A DNA stretch of 64,000 nt from Streptomyces wedmorensis (GTDB taxonomy: Bacteria; Actinomycetota; Actinomycetes; Streptomycetales; Streptomycetaceae), in the NCBI RefSeq assembly GCF_000716445.1, contig NZ_JNWK01000079.1, forward strand, positions 1-64,000, in the 5' to 3' direction. The notes under the pieces were generated by a model. The model saw only the letters and a program-made list of their open reading frames with translations, was not told the DNA's origin and searched no databases. Position numbers and translations under genes: made by a program. Position 1 is the first letter of the stretch. Each line of letters begins with the position of its first letter. Of this stretch, positions 16,325 through 25,060 are shown in pieces.

Positions 16325-16708
16325 GTGCCTACCGGCAAGGTCAAATGGTTCAACAGCGAGAAGGGCTTCGGCTTTCTCTCCCGGGACGACGGCGGCGACG
16401 TCTTCGTCCACTCGTCGGTGCTCCCTGCCGGAGTCGACGCACTGAAGCCGGGTCAGCGGGTGGAGTTCGGCGTGGTCGCCGGTCAGCGCGGCGACCAGGC
16501 GCTGTCCGTCGCCATCCTCGACCCCACCCCGTCGGTCGCCGCGGCCCAGCGCCGCAAGCCCGACGAACTGGCGTCGATCGTGCAGGACCTCACGACGCTC
16601 CTGGAGAACATCACGCCCGCGCTCGAGCGCGGCCGCTACCCCGAGAAGACCCAGGGCAAGAAGATCGCCGGCCTGCTCCGCGCGGTGGCGGACCAGCTCG
16701 ACGTCTAG
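16325..16708 (+). CDS. Cold-shock domain protein with C-terminal extension
   Basis: A 127-residue protein. Residues 1-66 are a cold-shock domain (GKVKWFNSEKGFGFLSRDDG, then DVFVHSSVL) with both RNA-binding motifs RNP1 (KGFGFL) and RNP2 (VFVH). Residues 75-127 form a helical extension not found in short CspA proteins (ELASIVQDLTTLLENITPAL). Start GTG 16325. It binds single-stranded nucleic acid. The gene converges on mqnD with 3 bp between stops, an arrangement I recall as conserved in Streptomyces. Confidence 0.9.
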   Translation: MPTGKVKWFNSEKGFGFLSRDDGGDVFVHSSVLPAGVDALKPGQRVEFGVVAGQRGDQALSVAILDPTPSVAAAQRRKPDELASIVQDLTTLLENITPALERGRYPEKTQGKKIAGLLRAVADQLDV

Positions 16709-16711
16709 GTC

Positions 16712-17566
16712 CTACGGGAACGACAGCGCGTCCGGCGCGAGGGGCGGTACGAGCCCCTCGGCCGCGGCGCGGGTGAGCAACCCGCGGACCGCCGCGTAGC
16801 CGTGCTCGCCCAGGTCGGCCGTGAACTCGTTGACGTAGAGGCCGATGTGCTGGTCGGCGACCTTCGGGTCCATCTCCTGCGCGTGCTCCAGGACGTACGG
16901 ACGGGAGGCCTCCGGGTCGTCCCAGGCCATCCGCACGGACGTACGGGCGGCCTCGGCGAGCCGCAGCAGGGTCTCCGCGCCCAGCGAGCGGCGGGCGACG
17001 ATCGCGCCGAGCGGGATCGGCAGCCCGGTCGTCGACTCCCAGTGCTCGCCCATGTCGGCGAGGCAGTGCAGGCCGTAGTTCCGGTACGTGAAACGGGCCT
17101 CGTGGATGACGAGCCCCGCGTCGACCTTGCCGTCGCGCACCGCGGGCATGATCTCGTGGAACGGCATCACGACGACGTCCCCGACCCCGCCCGGCACGGA
17201 CTCGGCCGCCCAGAGCCGGAACAGCAGGTACGCCGTCGAGCGCTCGCTCGGCACCGCGACCGTCTTCCCCGCGAGGTCCGCCCCCGCCCCGGCCTCCCGG
17301 GTGAGGACGAGCGGCCCGCAGCCGCGGCCGAGGGCGCCGCCGCAGGGCAGCAGCGCGTACTCGTCGAGGATCCACGGCAGCACGGCGTACGACACCTTCA
17401 GGACGTCGTGGTCGTCGGTGCCGCCCTCCGCCCAGCCGTTCGTGACGTCGATGTCGGCGAAGGTCACGTCGAGCCGGGGCGCGTCGGGCACCCGGCCGTG
17501 CGCCCAGGCGTCGAAGACGAACGTGTCGTTCGGGCAGGGCGAGTAGGCGATCTTCAGCTTGGTCAC
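16712..17566 (-). CDS. mqnD: 1,4-dihydroxy-6-naphthoate synthase MqnD
   Basis: A 284-residue enzyme of the futalosine route to menaquinone: it converts cyclic dehypoxanthinyl futalosine to 1,4-dihydroxy-6-naphthoate. The opening YSPCPNDTFVFDAW, the HEARFTY segment and the total length are characteristic of the MqnD/periplasmic-binding-like fold. The ATG overlaps the stop of mqnB by 4 bp (17563-17566), so consecutive pathway steps are co-translated. The presence of the futalosine route supports assignment to Streptomyces. Confidence 0.95.
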   Translation of the reverse strand: MTKLKIAYSPCPNDTFVFDAWAHGRVPDAPRLDVTFADIDVTNGWAEGGTDDHDVLKVSYAVLPWILDEYALLPCGGALGRGCGPLVLTREAGAGADLAGKTVAVPSERSTAYLLFRLWAAESVPGGVGDVVVMPFHEIMPAVRDGKVDAGLVIHEARFTYRNYGLHCLADMGEHWESTTGLPIPLGAIVARRSLGAETLLRLAEAARTSVRMAWDDPEASRPYVLEHAQEMDPKVADQHIGLYVNEFTADLGEHGYAAVRGLLTRAAAEGLVPPLAPDALSFP

Positions 17567-18312
17567 GACGGCTCCACGAGGTCGGTGCGGCTGAGCAGCG
17601 CGAAGGCGCGCCGGAGCGCGTCCAGGGCCTCCCCGATGCGCCAGGCGGCGCGGTCGCGCGGCCCGACGGCGTTCGACACGGCCCGGACCTCCACGACGGG
17701 CACGCCGTACGCGGCGGCGGCCTCGGCGACGCCGAAGCCCTCCATCGCCTCGGCGGCGGCCCCGGGGTGCCGCTCCGCGAGCGCGGCGGCGCGCCCGGCG
17801 GTGCCGGTGACGGTCGAGACGGTGAGGACGGGCCCCACGGTGTGCGCCAGGCCCCCGGCGGCCAGGGCGGCGGCGATGCGGCCGGTCAGCGCCTCCGCCA
17901 CGGGATGCGAGGACCGCCCGAAGCCGAGCTCCTCGACGGTCAGGTAGCCGTCGGGCGTCTCGGCCCCGAGGTCCGCCGCGACGACGGCCCCGGAGACCAC
18001 GACGGTCCCGAGCGGCGCCACGGGCGGGAAGCCGCCGGCGATCCCGGCGGAGACGACGAGGTCGTAGCCGCCGTCCGCGTCCTTGAGCGACGCGGACGCC
18101 AGGGCCGTACCGGTGGCGGCGGCGACGGCGGCGGGGCCGACCCCGCCGACCAGGACGTCGGCGCGGACGGAACCGCCGGTGTGACGGCGCAGCGCGAAGC
18201 CCCCCGGCAGCGGGAGGTGCTCAGGGCCGTCGAGACCGCTGACGCCGAGGCCGGCGGACACGGAGTCGGCCTCCGCCGCCACGGCCGTCACGATCAGGAT
18301 CCGGTGGACCAC
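17563..18312 (-). CDS. mqnB: Futalosine hydrolase MqnB
   Basis: A 249-residue nucleoside-phosphorylase-fold hydrolase that releases hypoxanthine from futalosine. Visible family features are the N-terminal ILIVTAVAAEADSV, the GGVGPAAVAAATG loop, and EAMEGFGVAEAA, where Glu and Met contact the ribose. It is upstream of and coupled to mqnD. The gene begins 7 bp after the stop of the lipoprotein gene, so all three may be one transcript. Confidence 0.93.
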   Translation of the reverse strand: MVHRILIVTAVAAEADSVSAGLGVSGLDGPEHLPLPGGFALRRHTGGSVRADVLVGGVGPAAVAAATGTALASASLKDADGGYDLVVSAGIAGGFPPVAPLGTVVVSGAVVAADLGAETPDGYLTVEELGFGRSSHPVAEALTGRIAAALAAGGLAHTVGPVLTVSTVTGTAGRAAALAERHPGAAAEAMEGFGVAEAAAAYGVPVVEVRAVSNAVGPRDRAAWRIGEALDALRRAFALLSRTDLVEPS

Positions 18313-18319
18313 CGGCGGA

Positions 18320-18799
18320 TCAGGATTCCTTCTTCAGCTGGAAGTGCCAGATGCCGGTCAGCTTCTTGCCGGTGTTCTCGACGATGGTCACCTGGGTCTT
18401 GTCGGTGGCCTCGCCGGTCTGGGACGAGAAGAAGGCGCTGGCCGGAATGGTCCGGTACGTCTTCTTGTACGGCTCGGGCTCGGCCTGCTGGCCGCCGAGG
18501 AAGATGGTCCAGCCGTTGTCCGCGATCTCGGGGTCGACCCCGAAGCGGATCTTGTCGTCCATCGCCACGGTGATGGACTTCTCGGCCTTCTTGTTGAGGC
18601 ACTGCTGGATCTGCGACTCCTTGATGGCGTCGCCGTTGTTGTAGCAGGCGGCCTCGGAGTGGATCGAGTCGGTCCCGACCGTCACGGTCGCGATCGGAGT
18701 CGGCTTGTCGCAGGCGGAGAGAACGAGGAGCCCGGCGGAGACGGCCCCGAGGGCGACGGCGGCCCGGCGGCGCGAGCCGGAGAAGAACGCAACGGTCAT
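18320..18799 (-). CDS. DUF2771-like lipoprotein
   Basis: A 159-residue secreted lipoprotein. A basic N-terminus, a hydrophobic stretch and the lipobox LSAC with Cys at residue 30 show export and lipidation. The mature part contains a Cys pair (ACYNNGD ... QQCLNKK) and a beta-rich end, consistent with the DUF2771 family as I recall it. It is likely anchored on the outer face of the membrane; role unknown. It lies just upstream of mqnB, 7 bp away. Confidence 0.8.
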   Translation of the reverse strand: MTVAFFSGSRRRAAVALGAVSAGLLVLSACDKPTPIATVTVGTDSIHSEAACYNNGDAIKESQIQQCLNKKAEKSITVAMDDKIRFGVDPEIADNGWTIFLGGQQAEPEPYKKTYRTIPASAFFSSQTGEATDKTQVTIVENTGKKLTGIWHFQLKKES

Positions 18800-18888
18800 G
18801 AGCCGAAGGCTATCGGGCCGCCGCGCCCGCGCCACGCGGGGGTACGGCGTGCCGCCCCCCGGTACCCCTCCAGCCCCTCCACCCGGCC

Positions 18889-20265
18889 CTACGCCACCCG
18901 CGTCTTGGCGCGGCCCGTGGGGCCGGGGCGGCGGGCCGCGCCGAGGAGGCCGCGGACCGCGAGGGCCGCGCCCACGGCGAGGATCCCGGCCGCCACGGCC
19001 ATTCCGAGGGTGCCGTTCAGGGGCAGGGCGATGCCGATCCCGCCGCCCACCACCCACGCCATCTGCAGGGCCGTCTCGGACCGCGCGAACGCCGAGGTCC
19101 GCACCACCTCCGGCACGTCCCGCTGGATCAACGCGTCCAGGGACAGCTTCGACAGGGCCTGGGTGAGGCCCGCGACCGCGGTGAGGACGGCGACCATCAG
19201 GCCGCCGAAGAAGATCGCCGCGCAGATCGCCGTACTCAGCACGATGCTGATCATGGTGGCGATGATCACTTCCGGTCCGTGGCCCCGGTCCCGGAGCAGC
19301 GAGCCCGCCGCCGTGCCGCACGCGTTCCCCACGCCCGCCGCGACGCCCACGATCCCCAGCGACACGGCCGCGCTCTGCCCCGACAGCGGATGCTCGCGCA
19401 GCAGGAACGCCAGGAAGAAGATCAGGAAACCCGACAGCATGCGCTGCGCCGCGTTCGCCTGCAGACCGTGCAGCACCGACGGGCCGACCGTCCGCAGACT
19501 CGGCTTCCGCTCGCCGTGCGTCAGCAGGTGCGCCCGCCCCTCGCCCTTCGCCGAGTCCACCTTCGGCGGCATCCGCAGCGCCCAGAACGCGCCGAGCAGG
19601 AACAGAGCGCACGCCCCGTACAGCGGCCAGCCCGGCCCGATCATCTGGAGCCCCGCGCCGATGGGCGCGGCGATCCCGGTGGCGAGCAGCCCCGCCAGGG
19701 TGACCCGCGAGTTCGCCTTCACCAGCGAGAAGTTCGGTGGCAGCAGCCGCGGCACCACCGCGCTGCGCACCACCCCGTACGCCTTCGACGCCACCAGGAC
19801 CCCGAGCGCCGCCGGATAGAGCTCCAGGCCGCCCGTCGCCACCGCGCCCGACATCATGATCGCCAGGACCGCGCGGGTCAGCATCGCACCCGCCATCGCC
19901 GCGCGCCGGCCGTGCGGCAGGCGGTCCAGGAGCGGTCCGATCACCGGCGCGAGGAGCGTGAAGGGGGCCATCGTGACGGCCAGGTAGAGCGCGACACGGC
20001 CGCGGGCCTCGTCGGTGGGCACCGAGAAGAACACCGTGGACGCGAGCGCCACGGTGATCATGACGTCGCCGGCGCCGTTCACGGCGTGCAGCTCGATCAG
20101 CTTCCCGAGCCCCGACTCGCCCGCCCCGTGGGCGTGCGTGGCCCTCCGGATCCCCTTCGCCGTCCCCGTGAACGGAAGGTGCAGGGCACGCCCGATCGCC
20201 CGGCCCGCTCGGCGGAGCGGTCCGGCATGATCTTCGGATCGTGCGGAAGACCGTGCGGCTGCCAC
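18889..20265 (-). CDS. MFS transporter
   Basis: A 458-residue major-facilitator protein with twelve predicted helices after an N-terminal ~60-residue cytoplasmic region (GRALHLPFTGTAKGIRRATH). The motif-A-like loop GPLLDRLPHGRRAAMAG follows helix two. The GTG at 20265 gives an N-terminus like those I recall for homologues, but it lacks a clear ribosome binding site and a GTG at 20325 would add 20 residues. Substrate unknown. A 7-unit tandem repeat lies upstream between this gene and the divergent DUF3027 gene. Confidence 0.82.
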   Translation of the reverse strand: MAAARSSARSEDHAGPLRRAGRAIGRALHLPFTGTAKGIRRATHAHGAGESGLGKLIELHAVNGAGDVMITVALASTVFFSVPTDEARGRVALYLAVTMAPFTLLAPVIGPLLDRLPHGRRAAMAGAMLTRAVLAIMMSGAVATGGLELYPAALGVLVASKAYGVVRSAVVPRLLPPNFSLVKANSRVTLAGLLATGIAAPIGAGLQMIGPGWPLYGACALFLLGAFWALRMPPKVDSAKGEGRAHLLTHGERKPSLRTVGPSVLHGLQANAAQRMLSGFLIFFLAFLLREHPLSGQSAAVSLGIVGVAAGVGNACGTAAGSLLRDRGHGPEVIIATMISIVLSTAICAAIFFGGLMVAVLTAVAGLTQALSKLSLDALIQRDVPEVVRTSAFARSETALQMAWVVGGGIGIALPLNGTLGMAVAAGILAVGAALAVRGLLGAARRPGPTGRAKTRVA

Positions 20266-20364
20266 TCCGTCATAGTGCCCCACCCACAGCCGTGACGAAC
20301 CGTGCCACGACGGCGAAGCCCCCACGGAACCACCGCGACCCGACCGCTTCCGGACCCGACGGCC

Positions 20365-20600
20365 GATTCCGTACGGGCCCGCCGGCCGTACGCGATCCCG
20401 CTCCGTACGGGGCCCGCCGGCCGTACGCGATCCGGTTCCGTACGGGGCCCGCCGGCCGTACGCGATCCGGTTCCGTACGGGCCTGCGGGCCGCCCGGGAT
20501 CCGGTTCCGTACGGGCCGTGGGCCGTCCTGGAACCGGTTCCGTACGGGCCCGTGGGCCATCCTGGATCCGGTTCCGTGCGGGCTCTCCGCCCCGTCCCGG
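20365..20600. repeat. 34-bp tandem repeat, seven units
   Basis: The palindromic core CCGTACGG (last unit CCGTGCGG) recurs at 20369, 20403, 20438, 20473, 20507, 20540 and 20574, each usually preceded by GATCCGGTT and followed by GGCCC. Spacing is 33-35 bp. The array occupies the centre of a 610-bp gap between divergent genes (MFS at 20265, DUF3027 at 20876). There are no unique spacers, so it is not a CRISPR. The rest of the gap holds no convincing gene. Confidence 0.8.
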
Positions 20601-20875
20601 ACGTCCGCGATCCGGGCCACTTGGGGCGGGCAGGTGGGCGGAGGCCCGCGAACGGGGTAGCGTGCGTAGCGCGTCACCGGCGGAAGCTCTCGGCCGCGCG
20701 CCTCTTCGGCATCCCGCAGAATGGATGACGATAGGTGTGCCCGAGACACGCGAGATCAAGTCGGGTGCGCGGACGTCGATGCGGCCCACAGGTCCGCTCC
20801 GCCCGCCGCCCGTGACTTCGCTCCCGCCCCTCGGCCGGCGCACCCGTGAGACGGCGTAGGAGAGAAGCGAGACCT

Positions 20876-21805
20876 GTGAGTGCTGCGACGACGCGAAGCG
20901 GTACCCCGCGTACCCCGCGAGCCACGCGTACCCCCGACCGCCTGTGCGTCGAGGCCGTAGACCTCGCGCGAGAGGCCGCCGAGGAGGCGGCCGCGCCCGG
21001 CATCGTGGGCGAGCACGTAGAGGTGGTCGCGGAGGGCGACCGCGTCGTCACGCACTACTTCGAGTCCAAGGAAGCCGGCTACCGGGGCTGGCGCTGGGCC
21101 GTGACGGTCACCCGCGCCTCCCGCGCCAAGAACGTCACCCTTGACGAAACCGTCCTGCTTCCCGGCTCCGACGCCCTCCTCGCGCCCGAGTGGGTGCCGT
21201 GGAGCGAGCGGCTCCGGCCCGGCGACATGGGCCCCGGCGACCTCCTCCCCACCGAGCAGGACGACCTGCGCCTGGAGCCCGGCTACTCCGGCGAGGACGC
21301 CCCGCCGCCGAACTCCGTCGTCTCGGAGGAGCTGGCGGACCACCTCGACGCCGAGGACGCCGAGATCGTCACCCGCACCCCCTCGCGGGGCGCGATCGCC
21401 GCGGTCGCCGACGAGCTCGGCATGCGCCGCGCCCGGGTCCTGTCCCGCTACGGCCTCCACACGGCCGCCGACCGCTGGGACGAGGCCTTCGGCGCCAAGA
21501 CGCCCATGGCCCAGGCGGCCCCCGCCTCCTGCGAGTCCTGCGCCTTCCTCGTGCCGCTGGCCGGCTCCCTGAAGCAGGCCTTCGGCATCTGCGCCAACGA
21601 GTTCGCCCCGGCGGACGGCCGCGTCGTCTCCCTCGCCTACGGCTGCGGAGGCCACTCGGAAGCGGCGATCATGCCGAAGCCGCCGCGCCCCGCGCCCCCG
21701 GTCCTCGACTCCATGGCCGCCGACGCCTTCCCCCTCCGCCCCGCCAAGGACTCCGGCTCCACCACCGAACCGGACGCCGCCTCCGAGGACCTCGGCCACT
21801 CCTAG
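20876..21805 (+). CDS. DUF3027 protein
   Basis: A 309-residue actinobacterial protein. The body (LCVEAVDLAREAAEEAAAPG, HYFESKEAGYRGWRWAVTVT) matches DUF3027, and the C-terminal half holds a likely zinc site: CESC, GICANE and YGCGGHSE. Start GTG 20876, with GGAGAG upstream. The function is not established. The stop codon TAG touches a GGGCCTGTCTG sequence that begins a set of inverted repeats (21805-21936). Confidence 0.85.
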   Translation: MSAATTRSGTPRTPRATRTPDRLCVEAVDLAREAAEEAAAPGIVGEHVEVVAEGDRVVTHYFESKEAGYRGWRWAVTVTRASRAKNVTLDETVLLPGSDALLAPEWVPWSERLRPGDMGPGDLLPTEQDDLRLEPGYSGEDAPPPNSVVSEELADHLDAEDAEIVTRTPSRGAIAAVADELGMRRARVLSRYGLHTAADRWDEAFGAKTPMAQAAPASCESCAFLVPLAGSLKQAFGICANEFAPADGRVVSLAYGCGGHSEAAIMPKPPRPAPPVLDSMAADAFPLRPAKDSGSTTEPDAASEDLGHS

Positions 21806-21868
21806 GGCCTGTCTGAAAATTCCCGTCGGGTCCGGCCGGGTCCGCGCGTTGATCCGCCGGACAGACCC
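21805..21868. repeat. Short inverted repeat with GGGYCTGTCYG ends
   Basis: GGGCCTGTCTG (21805-21815) and CGGACAGACCC (21858-21868) are inverted, matching at 9 of 11 positions, 42 bp apart. From memory, ends of this kind (CTGTCCGGCGGATCA) are common at Streptomyces insertion sequences, so this may be a miniature element or IS relic. No transposase coding is present. Confidence 0.4.
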
Positions 21869-21936
21869 TGGACCGTCCCTTCCGGATCTTGCCGGGCGGC
21901 GCGGGTCGGGCAGGATCCGGAAGAGACGGCCCAGGG
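21866..21936. repeat. 28-bp inverted repeat / large stem-loop
   Basis: The 28-bp arm at 21866-21893 (begins CCCTGGACCG) is matched at 25 of 28 positions by the inverse of 21909-21936, with a 15-nt loop. It could terminate transcription from the DUF3027 gene or be part of a mobile-element relic. With the preceding repeat it fills the first 130 bp of the 336-bp gap; the remaining stretch to 22141 shows only a short CTTCGGG-CCCCGGAC repeat and no gene. Confidence 0.6.
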
Positions 21937-22141
21937 GTCCCGCCTCGCGGTGCCCGGCGCACACGAGCGACGGCCCCGGTCAACACGGCTCTCACGGGTT
22001 CCCCGGGATGTGCTTCCGCGCGCCCCGGGGCCCGGACGTGCCCCGGCGTTCGGGGCAGGGCGGAGCGCGATACCTTCGGGCCCCGGACCTTCGGGTCCGG
22101 CACCACCGCCCGCAGAACCGCCCCGCAGAGTGGAGTCAGAC

Positions 22142-25047
22142 GTGAGCGTCAGCGTCCGGACGACGACCGACGGAACCGATCCCTTCGGCACCGCACGGCT
22201 GCGGCGGGGCGTGCTCGACGCCTGGGGCGCCTCACCCGCCCGGTTCCGCGAGGACGCGAACGCCGAAGAGGACCTCGCGCTCGGCGGCTACCGCGACCGG
22301 CTCGTCGTGGAACTGGCGCAGAACGCCGCCGACGCCGCCCACCGCGCTGGCGTCACCGGCCGCCTCCGCCTCACCCTGCACCCGGCCGACCACGAGGGCC
22401 CCGCCGTCCTCGCCGCCGCCAACACCGGCGCCCCGCTGGACGCGACGGGCGCCGAATCGCTGTCGACGCTCCGCGCCTCCGCCAAGCGCGAGCAAGGCCC
22501 CGGCGCCGTCGGCCGCTTCGGCGTCGGCTTCGCCGCCGTCCTCGCCGTGAGCGACGAGCCCGCCGTCCTCGGCCGCCACGGCGGCGTCCGCTGGTCCCTC
22601 GCCGAGGCCCGCGAACTGGCCGCCGAAACCGCCCGGTACAGCCCGGGCCTCGGCGACGAACTGCGCCGCCGCGACGGCCACGTACCCCTCCTGCGGCTCC
22701 CGCTGCCCGCCGAGGGCACCGCCCCCGACGGCTACGACACCGTCGTCGTCCTGCCCCTGCGGGACACCGCCGCCCAGGACCTCGCCGAACGCCTCCTCGG
22801 CTCCGTCGACGACGCCCTGCTCCTCACGCTCCCCGGCCTCGCAGAGATCGTCGTCGAGACGGCCGACGGCGTGCGGACCCTCCGCCGCTCCGAGGACGAG
22901 GGCTACGTCCGCATCGACGACACCGCCACCGGCACCCACCGCTGGCGGACCGTCACCCACGGCGGCCCGACCGACGCCGAACTCCTCAAGGACCGCCCCG
23001 TCGAGGAACGCCTCCGCCCCCACTGGTCCGTCACCTGGGCCGTACCCGTGGACGGCGAAGGAGCCCCCCGCTACCCCCGCACGACCCCCGTCGTGCACTC
23101 CGCGAGGCGATCCTGGACCGGCTGCCCCGGGTCGCGTTCCTCGCCCCCGCCGTCCCGTCCGAGGACCTGCCCGCGCTCCGCCCCATCGAGGCCGAGGTCG
23201 CGGAGGGCGCGGGCGCCGACACCGTCGCCGTCCTCGCCGAGGTCTTCCCGACGCTCCTCCCGGCCGGCCTCGAACGCCGCCCCGAACTCCGCACCCTGGG
23301 CATCGGCCGCGTCCCCCTCACCGAGGCCATCGACCGCCTCGCCGGCGTCGACCGGGCCCCGAGCTGGTGGTGGCGCCTCTACGACTCCCTCGCCGGCGTC
23401 GACCCGGACCGTCTCACCGGCCTCCCCGTACCGCTCGCCGAGACCGCCGAAGGCGCCCGCGTCCGCACCACGATCGGCCCCCGCCAGGTCCTCCTCCCGC
23501 AGGACCGCACCCCCGCCGAACTCACCCGCCTCGGTCTCAAGGTCGCCCACCCCGAGGCCGCCCACCCGCTCCTGGAGAAGCTCGGCGCCCTGCCCGCCAC
23601 GCCCCGCGCCGTCCTCACGACCCCACAGGTACGGGCGGCGGTCGCCGCCTCCCTCGACGTCGGCGAGATCTGGGACGAGGACGCCGACACCCTCGACGCG
23701 GAGGAACTCGCCGACACCGTCCTCGCCCTCGTCCGGGACGCGGAACTCGAACCGGGCGACGAGCCCTGGCTCGGCGCCCTCGCCCTCCCCGACGAGGACG
23801 GCGAACTCTCCCCGGCCGGCGAACTCGTCCTCCCCGCCTCGCCCTTCGCCGCCGTCATGCGCCCCGACGAACTCGCCTACGTCGACACCGAACTGGCCGC
23901 CCGCTGGGGCGAACGCCCGCTCGCCGCGTGCGGCGTCCTCGCCACCTTCGCCCTCGTCCGCGCCACCGACGTCGTCCTCGACCCCGACGAGGTCGAACCC
24001 CGCGAAAGCGACTACCCGGAGCCCGACGACGCCGGTCTCCTCGACGCCGTCGACGTGTGGTGCGAGGACGTCCTCGACCGGCTGCCCCCCACCCACGTGC
24101 CGCCGGTCGCCACCGAGATCGTCGCCGTACGGGACCTCGACCTCGTCGACGACGACTGCTGGCCCCAGGCGCTCGCGCTCCTCGCGCAGCCGCCCCTGCG
24201 CGACGCCCTCACCCAGCCCGTACGCGTCCTCCTCCCGGACGGCACCACCGAGACCGTCCGCCCGTACACCGCCTGGTGGCTCCGCGACCACCCCGTCCTC
24301 GACGGCCGCCGCCCCGCCGGCCTCCGCGCCGAAGGCTCCGACCCGCTGCTCGCCGGGCTCTACGACTCCGCCGACGCGACCGGCTTCGACGACGAACAGG
24401 TCCTCCGCGCCCTCGGCGTCCGCACCTCCGTCGCCGCCCTCCTCGACGAACCCGGCGGCGCGGCGGAACTCCTCACCCGCCTCGCGGACCCCGCCCGCGA
24501 GGTCACGGCCGTCCAACTCCACGCCCTCTACACGGCCCTCGCCGACCTCGACCCCGAGCAGGTCACCCTCCCCGACGAGCTCCGCGCCGTCGTCGACGGC
24601 ACCCTCGTCGTCGTCGACGCGTCCGAAGCGCTCGTCGCCGACGCCCCCGACCTCCTCCCCCTCACGGCCGGCACGCCCCTCCTGCCCGTCGCCCCCTCCC
24701 GCGCCGCCGACCTCGCCGACCTCTTCCAGGTCCGCCGCCTCAGCGAAGCCGTCGAGGCCGAAGTCACCACCGTCGGCGAGGAACACGACGTCCCCCCGTC
24801 CGTCCACGCCCTCCTCGGCCCCGCCACCCCCGCCTCCTACATCGAGCACGACGAACTCCGCGCCGCCGGCACCGAACTCGACTGGCGCCACACCCCCGAC
24901 GGCGTCCTCCACGCCTCCACCCTCGAAGGCGTCGCCGCCGGCCTCGCCTGGGCCGCCGGCCAATGGCCCCGCCGCTTCGAAGTGGCCGCCCTCCTCGAAG
25001 ACCCCTCCCGCACCACGGAACTGGCCAGGGACCGCTGGTTCGACTGA
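22142..25047 (+). pseudogene. Sacsin-like HSP90-type ATPase gene split by a frameshift
   Basis: GTG 22142 (after GGAG) opens a protein with an HSP90/histidine-kinase-type ATPase: DRLVVELAQNAADAAH (Asn), GRFGVGFAA (glycine loop). This frame is convincing to about 23095 (PVVHS). From about 23090 to the stop at 25047 the convincing protein (EAILDRLPRVAFLAPA ... TELARDRWFD) is in a different frame. Memory of homologues suggests that a stretch of tens of residues is missing between PVVH and the downstream LREAILDRLP, so a deletion of a length not divisible by three is likelier than a single-base error. As read, translation would continue out of frame to about 25162. The gene follows DUF3027. Confidence 0.65.
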
Positions 25048-25060
25048 CCGTTGCCGGGGC

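Noticed and set aside
20365..20600. Possible CRISPR array
   Set aside because: Repeats are directly adjacent with no unique spacers, and no cas gene is present.
20674..21051. Minus-strand open frames before and into the DUF3027 gene
   Set aside because: Composition is typical of antisense translation and they overlap the start of a well-supported gene on the plus strand.
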